From assembly GCF_921293095.1 (NCBI RefSeq), contig NC_060253.1:98907073-98971072 (forward strand): a stretch of 64,000 nt of DNA. Reading direction: 5' to 3'. Source of the DNA: Ischnura elegans (lineage: Eukaryota > Arthropoda > Insecta > Odonata > Coenagrionidae). This document shows positions 32,801-43,973 of this stretch, piece after piece (position 1 is the stretch's first letter; each line of letters starts with the position of its first letter). The translations under genes were made by a program, and so were the position numbers. Under the pieces are notes generated by a model that was not told the origin of the DNA, made no database searches, and saw only the letters and a list, made by a program, of their open reading frames with translations.

Positions 32801-34835
32801 TACGGACTCTTTTTGCGGACAAAGGCGGATGGATGATGCTTCATGTTACAGCGCAAAATTCCTCCGAGGACGGTATTGTTTTCAAAAGAGAAAGGGTTTT
32901 TAAAGAGGAAGAAATACGTGACCGTCGGACGTAGACCGCTTCGCCGGAGACATTCTCAGATTCTTTATCAACAGGGCTAAGGGGATGCGAGGTGCACGAG
33001 TGGTCGCCAAAAAGGGTCCGTCCTGAAAATGAGCAATCGGGAAATGATGACAGCAGACTTACAAGCATACACACCTCGAAAGATCATGACTCCAATCTCC
33101 CTCTGGTCATCCTGAGGCGCTGATGGATGAGGAAGGTCTCAGGGCTCGCGTGTGATGTCAGCGGCGCTCCACGAGAGAGTCCTGAAACGAGGAAAACAAC
33201 AATAAGCGCCCATGACGCCATTACACTAAGGAAAACATCTACAATTAGCTCTTTTGTACTTATTGCGCAAAGGAATGTCGAAATATTCATTTTCTTATAC
33301 TTGGAGACGGTAGATCATTGGTAAAACGTGCTTTCATTAAATTCCCCAACTGCGAAAGTCATCAAAGAACCACTTAGTTGGTGGAAGAATAATTATACGC
33401 CAGTGCATTCATAGTCATTCAGGATTTACGACATATAATCCGAACTCTACAATACTATAGCAAAGATATCTTGCGACCAAGATAATTTTAGAGTCGTTAA
33501 GTGATTTTTAAGAATTTACGACGTGGTTTTATACTTGACTAACATTCTATTGTGTCCACCAATCTTTCTCGTAAGAATTAGTACTATGAATGCTTAAACG
33601 GTATTAAGAAAAGTTTTATTTTTCCTTTAGTGCTGAACTATTGATTCTGATTAGGTATCTTGTTACATGCATTTCATTCATTCCGAACACTGTTTAATTA
33701 AGTCCAGAACCTGGAGTGGGATCAAATTAAATTTGCATACGAAAAATGTGAACTATAAGTGTGTGGCTTGGAGGTATGAGGTCGAATCCCTGATATTGGT
33801 TGTGACTGCGTCAAAATGGAAGTTAGGCTTTTTTCAGGGTAGTCAACCGGGTCAGGACTGAGTACGGCCAGTCTCATTATTTGATCCCACCATTACCTTC
33901 TGGGTTATATTATTCAAAGGCTCATGTTCAAATACCAGGCCATTTACGGTTCCCACCCCGTACTTTCCAAATGTTAGGCACCCATTAAACCTATCTTCCA
34001 GCTGCTCATTATGAAAACCTGATAATTTATGAATCCTAAAATTTTTAAATAAAAAAATTGCGTAGAACATTGAAATTGATTTATTTTACAACCTTCTTAC
34101 AATACTAATGTTAATTTACTATCTTCATATCCGGGTGATACTGTAATTTTTATGAAATCATCTTTTATCCCACCTATAATTTAATGGTCCCGTATTACGT
34201 AACTCTATATTACTGTCATCAGGGACTTAAAGTAATGATTGGAAAAGGTTGTACACAAGTGAAATGCCAAATCTCATGCAAAAACGTAAAGGCTTATCCG
34301 TTAATATGGACGATGATAGCACGCGATGGTGTACGTGAAGGGATATCTGATACTCGGCAAAACGACGGTGGGGCGCCCGAGGGGGTCTCCCCGTAAAGTA
34401 GCCCCAGAGTGGCACGTCCCTTTGGGCCATGTTCACGACTCCCGGGCGTCTCTTAAAACGGGATGGTGTATCCCTTTTCCCGCTCAGCTTCTCCTTACTC
34501 ATAGACATTTCCCAACACAGCCATTCACATCCCACTTCGTCGTGTTTACCCATAATGCACCATTCCAGTTCGTCCTCCTCTCTCGAGTATGTGCATATAG
34601 TCTCGCGGTCTGAGTTGCAAGTGCGTAGGTGTCGAGAGCAATTTCTTTCTGCTTCCGGTACTGCTCGCAATGGCCTCCCCTATCCCCCGCCCCCCTCCCC
34701 CACCCGCAAATTACCCCTCCCACACGCGCGCCGCTTACAGCCACCCTCACCCTACCACTCAATCCCTATCGGCGTGAAACGAAGAAGTGATTCCCTCAAA
34801 CACCCGATACTCGATGCCTGTTTCCTTTCCCACTC
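32801..34835. other. non-coding stretch with GC-rich right part
   Basis: Positions 34370-34780 are C-rich with overlapping domain-less frames on both strands (up to 162 codons). A possible B-box relic (AGGTCGAATCCCTG near 33778) is too isolated to call. No gene was recognised. Confidence 0.35.
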
Positions 34836-35365
34836 ACATCTACATCTACGTTATACCCTGCGAGCCGCCTCCAGGGTGTCTGGCAGGGGTGATCAATCAC
34901 CAACATGCAGCATGTAAGAGCACCGCCAGATGTACACCACGCGGTCAAAGAAATAGTACGCATAATAGCAAAATGTACCTGCACATTCACGCAAAGATAA
35001 TACTTGCCAATGGTTAGAAATTCCAATATCAAATCCGTGCAAGAATAGAACAATACAAGGAAAAAGGTCTTCCTAACCGGAGACGCCATTAATTTTATTA
35101 ATTGCGACACCGTTGCTATCTATAATAGTGCGAGAAGGAATGACATTTAAAATCTCACTGTTTCTCAGACCATTTCTGTAATTTTCTTCACATAATCACG
35201 CCTACTATAGTTCGCCGGTAAACGTTGGATATGTTTCACGTGGTCTGAGAAAATGTCTTCTCCGAATTTACTAATTAAATTTAGTCTACGCTTCGGTATA
35301 CACTCCTGTTAAGGTTCCCATCCTAACTCGCTTAAGATACTGCAAACTCTGCACTTTTATAGTAA
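34836..35365 (-). mobile_element. LINE 3' part, group A
   Basis: This is the best group A reference. The tail complement (34836-34850) is followed by the shared end, then the group A 3' UTR. Decayed reverse-transcriptase C-terminal sequence on the minus strand includes a peptide like IPSRTIIDSNGV near 35100-35150 and ELGWEPL near 35310-35335. These correspond to FFPRSIRDYNG and KLGWESL in the intact protein. Frameshifts and stops are present. Confidence 0.75.
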
Positions 35366-37007
35366 CGCAGCAACTCAGTTATTTTACCTCCTTCCTTTCC
35401 CGTCTCCATGCCTATGACGTGCGATAGCCTGGGAAGTCCCTCATGTGTCACCACAATATCCCGGTCAAATTTTGCGAGGTGATAGGGAATGGATAACCAT
35501 GATGCGTAGTTTTTGTTTCAGCCACACTTTTCGAGATATTAGTGACGTTTAGTATGTACCAGGAAAGGCCAAAATATATGCATCTCGCAGCACAGCAAAA
35601 CAACCGTCAGTGCTCTTCATCCTGGCAGCGGAATGTAAGAGCTTGTTGATGGGCTGCGGGTATACTGAATTTGTTTTTAAGGTTGTCATGTTTACTCTAT
35701 CACGTTTTGGTCTACCGTAAGCATTGTCACTGAGTGCAATACTTATCATAGAATTGGCTGAAAAATTGCAAAACAGTCTAAGAAGTCATCGAAATCAAAA
35801 AAATCAAAAGAGAATTTTCCATCGAAATTTGCGTTGCCATTCTGAATTAACTGCTCCCTGATTTTCACTAGGTTTGTAGTTGAAATCGTAATGGGAGTTA
35901 ATCGATGGCAAAGGGTCGCATTCAGGGGGGGGGCGATTTGTAAAATAATCACAGGTAAGTTAGATCAACCCCGAAAAGTTTAATGGCTCTTTCCAATTCA
36001 TATTCAATTTATCTGGGGAAAACATGTCCTGATCGTGGTGGATAATCCACTGGTTTCTTTTTTTTCATCGTCAAAAATCATAACAAGTGGGTTTTCAATT
36101 TCAATAACGCATTCAATTCCAAAGCCAAAATTTCGTCGATAGATATTTATAATCACGGCTAATGTAACACTAGATTTAAGACATGAAATTTCTAATTAAA
36201 AAAAGACTCAAGCAGCCGCTTATGCTAAGAGTTATTAAGTATTCCATTTAGCGACCCCAATCAAAGATAGACTGGCAGAAAGTGCATAGGTACGACAACG
36301 TGGATGGATAACGATATTTCCTAAGAATAAGAGATGAAACTAGCGACATCCCAGCTGCTATTTAGTCACAAACATGCTGAGATGAGGAACAATCCGACGG
36401 TAATTACAGGGGTGGAGGAGATAATGGGTGATGACTGCTTGAAGAATTCTTGAGGCCAAGGTCCATTCCTTCCCGCCGGCAATGGCAGTTATTAATAAAA
36501 CGACGGGGAAGTTTTACCACCCAACGACTCCGATTTGTTTCGCCACTTTCACACAATCCTTCCATTTAACTTTTCTCGACTATTGTCGTCCAGCCTTCCT
36601 TTTCCACAATTCTCATTTTCTTGCACCACTACGTAGACACACTAACGCAGCCACCTATACGGTGATAGGCTACTCAACCAGCTAAGCCAATCGGCTGTCG
36701 AGTGAGGAGAAGTGGAAACTTGACTACAGGAAGCCGTAATTCATGTTTGCGGTCATAATAATTGGCTTAGAATGACGAAGGCAGCCAATATACACTATTT
36801 CACCCGTCTCCTGGGAGGATTGTCACATAGTCACGGATGCGGGCAGAGGATTGGAGGAAAGAAATGGACAGCAAACACTAAGGAGGCATTCCGTTCGTTG
36901 GAGGTAATGAATTTAGTCGGAGGCAGTCTCGGGGAGCGTTTTGAGAATAACGAGGGTACTACATGCGGTATGGCGGGCATACGCGTATTGAACATAAATA
37001 ACGAAAA
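35366..37007. other. non-coding stretch
   Basis: No gene was recognised. It includes a G run at 35926-35933 and short domain-less frames. Confidence 0.4.
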
Positions 37008-37060
37008 TCTGGAGATGATGAATAAATAAATTGAACATTTATTTATTCATCATCTCCAGA
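37008..37060. repeat. perfect 24-bp hairpin
   Basis: Positions 37008-37031 and 37037-37060 are exact reverse complements (24 of 24) around the 5-nt loop TGAAC. The stem starts TCTGGAGATGATG. No flanking transposon features are visible. Confidence 0.9.
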
Positions 37061-39878
37061 AAACCTCGCAAGGTTGAGTCATTCAAGTTGTTTTATCATA
37101 ATTGTGACCGGATTTTCGAGGAGAATACAATACAGAACAGCTTTTCGAGGAAAATAACTCTTTATAAGTAACTTGTTTTGTAATACGTTTTCTATTAACA
37201 TATTTACTAAACGGAGCGATACATTTTCGCATTAGGTATATTTTGGAGGTACTTATTAAGATCCCAGTAGCAGCCCGGAAACAATATTTTATCTGTCTTT
37301 CCCAGACCAGACCAGAGGGAAATATGCGAAAGGACTTCCTAATTGCATTACTTGCTCAGCACTAGGTGGCGTAACCCCTTCAAATCAAATGTCTTCCCTT
37401 TTCCTCCAATCATACAGAAAGGTTCAAAATTTTCCTCGTTTTTTTCCAGGGAAATGTTTGACGGTAGGGAAACTGAAACTGGGAAAGCCATATATGAAGT
37501 CATTCTGAGATTAACTTTAGATGAAGTGCTAATAAAAAGCCACCGTCAATTTATCCTCATATGAATGATCTTGCAGAAAAACGTCACCTCCAGGAATTTC
37601 TGTGGATAAATAAAACCTGCATCCGTAGAGATAGTGGAGTTTGATACAAATTAAAATTCTGGAAATTGGATTACGATGTTGATTTTTAATTTTCTAACGT
37701 TCTATAAGTTCATTTGCTCGCAAAAATATTAAATGAATCATCAAATGAATAATAAATGGTATATAGTGAAAGAAAAAACTCTCTGAAACCTGGATGAATT
37801 CTATCCAATCCAAGTCTCCTTTCAAAAAGAATGTCCATAGGCTAACCGTTGAGGAAACTTATCTCGAATTGAAAAATTCTCTCCGATTCTCATGAGAAGA
37901 TGGATGAATATTTTCTATTCGGCATCCCTTCCTGCTTCGAGTTGAGGGACCTACTTAGTGTACCGTGAACTTATCCCCTCATTACCACCAAGTCAAAGCA
38001 GTCGTTACGGCTGAAACTTACACCCTACTTTTCTCCTGACACATTTTTCAAACAAACCGTTTCGTCCCTCCCGGAGGAGAAATTGGCACCCTTGCCGTAA
38101 TCCTATTTTAAGTCTATCCAGCCCCGTGGTATTTGATTTTTATCTCTTAAGGTGGAAGGAGAATTGAATAGGAATTCGACCCTAGCGTTCACTTAGAGCT
38201 CAACCCCTCTCTTCAGCCCACGGAAATCGAGGCTTCTTTTGATGCCTCCCAATTCCCTTTTTCAGCCCGCTGGCGATCCCTTCGACATCGTCAATCATTC
38301 GTGAACGCGCCATAGCGGGCGAGATTCGTATACCATCACTCAGGACGGCTGAAAGACACTGAAAATGTGACGCATTAATTAAATTTGGAGTACAATTTAT
38401 TTGAAAAGAAATTTATATTATTTGAATGAATTAAAGACTTTATCGTTATGCCGAAATATGGATTCCTCCGCAAGTTTCCAAATAAGTTTATTACATTTTA
38501 TTTGCCACCGTTCAAAAAATATCCATTTCTAAGATAGTAAAATACATCGTGTTGTAAATTTCAGAAGCTATATAAATGAAAAATTACGATGCCTGAAATA
38601 CCTACCAGGAATTAATTATTGTACAACTGAGTGAAAGCTCCTTAATCCATTAAGGCTTAAATCTTAATAATGTAACATAGATTATATAGTTGGAAGATAC
38701 CAGGAATTAGCTGTATGTATAAGTAAAGACCTGACAGTACTGCGCTGCTGAGAAAAATGGCTTGCATTAAAATTGTAGCAAAGTGCCATGCAAAATAGAA
38801 AGTTTTATTTGGACGGTACTCAACTTGGAATGTGTTTACGCACGCGCATTCCAGCCGTCAAATAATTAGGAGGCGCAATATTCTATTTGTAAAAGTGTTG
38901 GCTTTATCTGAAAAAAAGAGGAGTTGGAGTAGAATTGGAAATGTGGTCATGCTTGAACAAGCTATAGGGGTTAGTCAATCACTCAATGACTGAGAACGCA
39001 GCCTTTTTTTACGAATCAATGGAGTAACGGGTCTTGGACATGTAAAAATGCGCCCCCCATCCCCGCAAGGACAAAACCACCATTGGGTCAATATTTCAAA
39101 ATCGCACGATCACGCGGTCAAAAAGGAAAAGATTTTCTTTTCAAAAGGCAAAGAATGAAAGAAGAGTCCCGAAGTAAGAGCATTGCTATGCAACGGTGAA
39201 CTGACAGACTGCGATAAGAGCGAAGTAGATGAAAAAAAAACACAAGGACTTTTTGAGCGGACTAGAACCGAAACGAGGTGGATATTCGGAGGGCTCGCCA
39301 CGGGAATGTTTTGAAATATGGAGTGACGGATTCGGTCACATCCAGCTGCCTTGCCAGCTATAGTCTTCGCATACACACAGGCTCACGGTTCCGTGGAATA
39401 TCCTCAGCGTATATATACGCCCGGTATGACGCGAGCGCGAGCCATTTGTCAGAACGAACCGCGGCAGATGAGACCGCCTGTGGGAGTTGCATAGTTCCAC
39501 CGCCATCCCTTGTTATGCCAGCCCCTATGTTCCCCAGGGCCGCTCCTGGCCCCCAGGGGGGCGCCTTTGTTGCCCCTTGAACGTTCGCCCCCACCCTGAG
39601 CGACGGATGGGGCGAAAAAACCAAAAGTGTCAAAGATCATTACTCAAAACGCTGAGGAAATCTTGGGAGATGTCTGTGATGGGAGCGAATCTTTGCTCTC
39701 CGCGTCTCAATGCACGCCTTCCTTCCCTCAACCGTCCGTGTGATGCACTATAAAAAAAGCATGGAGCATATGCCTCCTTTTCTCATATCTTCCACCCTCA
39801 AGAGATGCGGGTCTCGCGGGAAAAGTTTTATTCCTGAACTTTACAGCACAAAGAAGTGCATCTCTAAAGAAGACGCCA
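37061..39878. other. non-coding stretch with CpG-rich part
   Basis: Positions 39260-39760 are GC-rich with a TATATATA at about 39409. Frames there overlap on both strands and show no domain. The rest is AT-rich and unrecognised. Confidence 0.35.
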
Positions 39879-40167
39879 ATTTAAAATAAAATGTAATTGC
39901 GCTCTTCCGCAATTACTTTAATGCTTACGACTCGTTTTGGCTCACTGAGTCATCATCTGGTACAAGACATGAGAACATCACGTTTATGCATTCGATGACT
40001 TCCCACCCCTTCCTCAAACTTATCAGATCGCCTCCCACCCCTTCCTCAAATTTATAAATGCCACGCTCTAATGTACTGTGATGTCTTGTACCAGATGATG
40101 TGGGCTGAAACGCTTCGAACGCATGAATGTTTTTGTGGAAATGTCAATTACACTTAATTTAAATATG
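39879..40167. repeat. inverted pair of hammerhead-like elements
   Basis: The left half (39879-39970, minus) and right half (40081-40167, plus) are inverted. The inner 20 bp (39951-39970 and 40081-40100) are perfect complements and the outer parts imperfect. A 110-bp spacer holds a small direct repeat (CTCCCACCCCTTCCTCAAA-type, near 39998 and 40031). Each half carries a hammerhead-like core, then an outer TGTGGAAATGTCAATTACA-like block, as in the other palindromes. Confidence 0.65.
39926..39959 (-). ncRNA. hammerhead-like ribozyme motif, two core changes
   Basis: On the minus strand: CAGATGA, T, stem II GACTC-AGT-GAGCC, AAAA, and stem III ACG-AGT-CGT followed by A. This is the layout of a type I hammerhead with a GTA site and a three-pair mini stem III. 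Relative to the consensus, the core has U4 replaced by A, and GAAA reads AAAA, so it is probably inactive. The right-hand partner at 40091-40120 keeps GAAA but has a shortened stem II. Confidence 0.5.
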
Positions 40168-43100
40168 TCACACCTTCACTGTCCCTTGCCTGAATCGGTT
40201 GCATTTAATACGTATTTTGCCCTTAATTAATTTTTTAGGTGATTCAGTAGGTTATAATATTCAAAGCCATTTTTACAAGGGCTTTGTTCACAACATTACC
40301 CTCTAATAACAAATGGCATTAGTAAAGTCGAAGAGCCAAATTTGGTGAAGGTTTTTAAACTAATAGAGTTCGATGAAATTTCTCGATCGGGTTTTGTAAT
40401 TTCTGAACATGAGTACCTATATTTTAAGCGGACATGTCTCATATATCATTTAGAAATGGTAGTTTTAAAGTTCTTCAAATGGCATAAGAATAAGGTATGT
40501 AATATAATCACGCAAAATACCATTCAAATTTTGAAGAGACAGTGATTGTAAATATCCGTGCTCTAATTATCAAGTAAAATCCAAATTTCATGCTTACGCG
40601 GCCGATGCATCGCAAATTTAGGGCCCTGAGGACTTCACGTGTTATATGATTAGTATAATTAAATTTGATTTTTCATACAAAACTGAATTCTTGCTAAGTT
40701 TGAGTGATTCTTGAATATCGACTTAAAATGTTTTTTTTTTCTTTTGTGCTACTTCGCTCTCGAATTTACCTTTATTTAGACTTTTTTGAAAAATAGATGC
40801 AATCCTTAGCAGCATTGACCTATGCAGTTATCTTCCTTCGTATTCCACGGTTCTCTCTGGGAAGATGACCTTGTATCCGTGGGAGAAAACGGAGAAATCT
40901 CACGCGTTGCAGTCCTAATGATCTGCCGGAGCTGATACTGCAATAGTTTATCTTTTGGATTAACCCCGTCCGACAAGAGGGAAGAGAAAGTCCCTGTCAG
41001 TTGATCAGGGACCAGCTTTTGAAGCCGGATGCATTCAACCCCTATATCCCTTCTCGGCATAACTGAGTCTCGTTTGAAAGCTGTCCCTGATTGGCGGGCT
41101 CAAATGATCCCCGTGACTTGGTCTCAGATGTTTATCCGCATAGAAGGATACGGCAACTGATCCTCAGACATCCTTGGTCTTTTGTGATGTTTCCAAATCC
41201 GTTATGTCCGCGCACAGATCCTTTTAAATTAATATCATGTCGTTCCACTAAATGACTCAACGTCTTTCGTTTTTTGCCGATATGAGTATAACAGCTGGTA
41301 TACCCCAACACTAGGTGAATATATTTTTGCTGTTAGAGTAATAACAGCAGTGTTTATTTCTTGGTACACATCATGGTTCATGACTAGTCGTACGCAGCCT
41401 TTTCTCAAAGAATTGCCATAGTGATGAGGACACTGAAAACAAATCGACTTGTTACGGCCTTCAACGGTTAGTTAACATAGAATGGCATGTCATCAACCGG
41501 TGGAGTAATCTAGAATCTGAAGTGTACTGGGATTATGAAAGAAATTGGTTAAAGTGAAAGTTCAACTGTTTTTGGTCATGGTAGCATAGATATCTAAAAT
41601 GCAAACTCTTTATTTTCTTAAATATTGCTTTTCATTCAAAATCGTATCAGTAACTCTTTATACACGGCGGAATAGTGAGTCTGCTGTGTTGTATCCAATC
41701 ACAAAAATGTGACCACACTAGTTACCGTAATTGCAAAAATTTCCTTTTATGCTTAGCGATGTGTGAGAAAGAATTATATCTGCCAAATAGATTGAAATAA
41801 TTTAATGAATAAATCAGGAATAAATTATTTTTGCTCAAATAAAGCAACGCAGGAATCACTAACCAAGCTTCGCTTGAGATTATGAAATTCAAATGCTTGG
41901 TTATTAGAAGTGAGGTCATACTTTCCTTGGTAAGTTTTATCATGAGTAAGAGATCCATGCGGTTTGTACGAAGGAGAAGCGAAAGGTTTCGGCATCGGCC
42001 GCCAGAGGGGAGAGTCTCCTGCGGCTGCAGCAGCGCGGGGGTTCCAGCCGCGTAGGTTATAGATTCCAAAATCCCATTTTATTAGATTGTATCCGTCAGG
42101 TTATCATAAAGATGGTTGCGTTGATGAAATAAATACTTTTTGCTTAGATATAGCAACCACTTTGAGCGTCGCTGGTGATGCTGGCCTGGCGATTTCATCT
42201 CAGATTAAGATTTTTCAGTTACTGCACGCTTCTACCAATGATATCTTCCAAGTCTATCCAATCGGGAGGCGACATCAACTACGCTGCCATTAGTTTCTGT
42301 GTTATCTGGTCAGTGAACCATTTTAGACTATTCGAGAGATCAAATTAGCCGCATTCGTATTGAATACAAATGTCCTGTAAGAATCTTCATACGTTTCAGT
42401 AACTGTCCAAGCGACAACATTTTATGGAGAGGTAGATACTTTAGCACTCGCGATCTTAAATTTATGGCTCGTGAGACAAGGTTAATTGAGCTAAGAAAAA
42501 GGTGTCCTTCAGCTCACAAAATATCGTCCGATAAGCATTAGCAATTTGAAGTTAATGGCCGCTGGGTGAGAGGTTGTTTGTAAAACCAAAGATGATTGAA
42601 TTCAGCAAACTTTTCGGGAGTTTCAACGGTCATAAATAAACAATCTTATATGATTTTACCTACTGACCTCTATCAAAGAAGAAAATTAGGACAAATCTGA
42701 AATTGAATGTCTACCTAAAAGGGCTTGTAAGTCTACTGTTGAGCCATTTCTTGAGACACTTTTCAAGACATGAAGATGAGAGTAATACGCATAAGATGCC
42801 CGGGAAACGAGGGCGAATTTAGAGCAATAACACAAAATTACATTTCATCATAGTCAATACTTGTACTCGAGAATACCTATGTATAATAGTTTTTCTTACC
42901 ATCATCACAACTCCTACCTAGGGTATTTGAGATCTATTGGGGATTGTATTTCGCAATTTTAGGAACTTACCATAAGTCTCACACTATATTTCATTTTTCA
43001 AACTATCCCACATTCGTTTGATTAGTACTAGCTCTGAAAAAAAAACAGAAAAATGAAACCGTACATTCAAATATAATTTTGATTAAAATACATTTTTACC

Positions 43101-43767
43101 ACGAAGATTTTTCTTATAGTAATGCAATAGGGTCTTAGCATAGAATTGTCGCAGTCCTCGGGTAACGACATCTCATTAAGGTTAGAATCTTAAGTTTTCT
43201 AGTCGAGATATACTATCAGTTACGGTCTCAGATACTCATGTACTCCTTGCTACTTTTTCACACTAACTTCTTCCCCCCCTTCTCGCATACTGAAGTAGGA
43301 ACTGGATTTTCACACTGTAGCACTACCGCACCCGATCCATCTTTTCCACCTAGCGCATTCTTATTCTGGGATGCGTCAACAGCTAAGATAATTAAGCACG
43401 CCTGAATTCTATCGAGGGGAAGGACAGCGACGCAGTAAAGGTAGGGAGGGCGATGGAAACTAGTCTCCCGAGAGAGTCACCCTAACCTCTGTCTACGGGT
43501 GACGCACTAACTTGTCCAGCCCCTCCACAATGTAAAGAAAGGGTTGTTCCTTCATATTCTGATAAAGCTTCATTTTCGAAACAAAATAATTATGAGTCAG
43601 GTAACACACGTTTTCAAGCATTCAATATTTCTTTTTCAATTTTACAGTTATTCTGCAGTTTGAATATTTTTTTATTATTTAATCTATGTATTCACGCGTG
43701 ACTACAAAAGCGGAAAATATGAGTACCCAATAATAAAAGAGAAATGCGGCTGTAGAGATGAAATAGG
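40168..43767. other. non-coding stretch
   Basis: No gene was recognised. Domain-less frames include 41722-42069 (-) and 42087-42293 (+). Confidence 0.35.
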
Positions 43768-43775
43768 AATCTAGT

Positions 43776-43965
43776 CAGGGGCGGATCCAGGATTTCTTTC
43801 TGGGAGGGGCACAAGCAAGGCCGTATCCAGGATTTTGTTCAGGGGGGGGCACAAGGATACCTTGTTATACAAAACGAACGAAATTATAATGGGACCGTAT
43901 TAAAAATCTATCATATTTTTAAGGGTCTGGGGGGGGGCACGTGCCCCCCCCTGGATCCGCCTATG
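43776..43965. mobile_element. hAT-type MITE, 190 bp
   Basis: It is flanked by a perfect 8-bp direct repeat AATCTAGT (43768-43775 and 43966-43973), the length typical of hAT elements. The ends are CAGGGGCGGATCCAG at the left and CTGGATCCGCCTATG at the right, which are near-perfect inverted repeats with CA...TG termini. Inside the left end the GGCGGATCCAGGATTT...GGGGCACAAG block is duplicated (second copy about 43820-43855). The right end folds as GGGGGGGCACGTGCCCCCCC. There is no transposase. Confidence 0.85.
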
Positions 43966-43973
43966 AATCTAGT

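Noticed and set aside
34227-34917. 147- and 162-codon frames on opposite strands
   Set aside because: They overlap each other, are compositional, and the plus frame runs into a LINE tail.
39405-39455. TATATATA with TCAGAAC downstream as a promoter
   Set aside because: Spacing of about 41 bp is too long and no gene follows.
41990-42060. GC-rich CGGCCGCCAGAGGGG...CTGCAGCAGCG segment as a coding piece
   Set aside because: Short, with no domain and no splice context.
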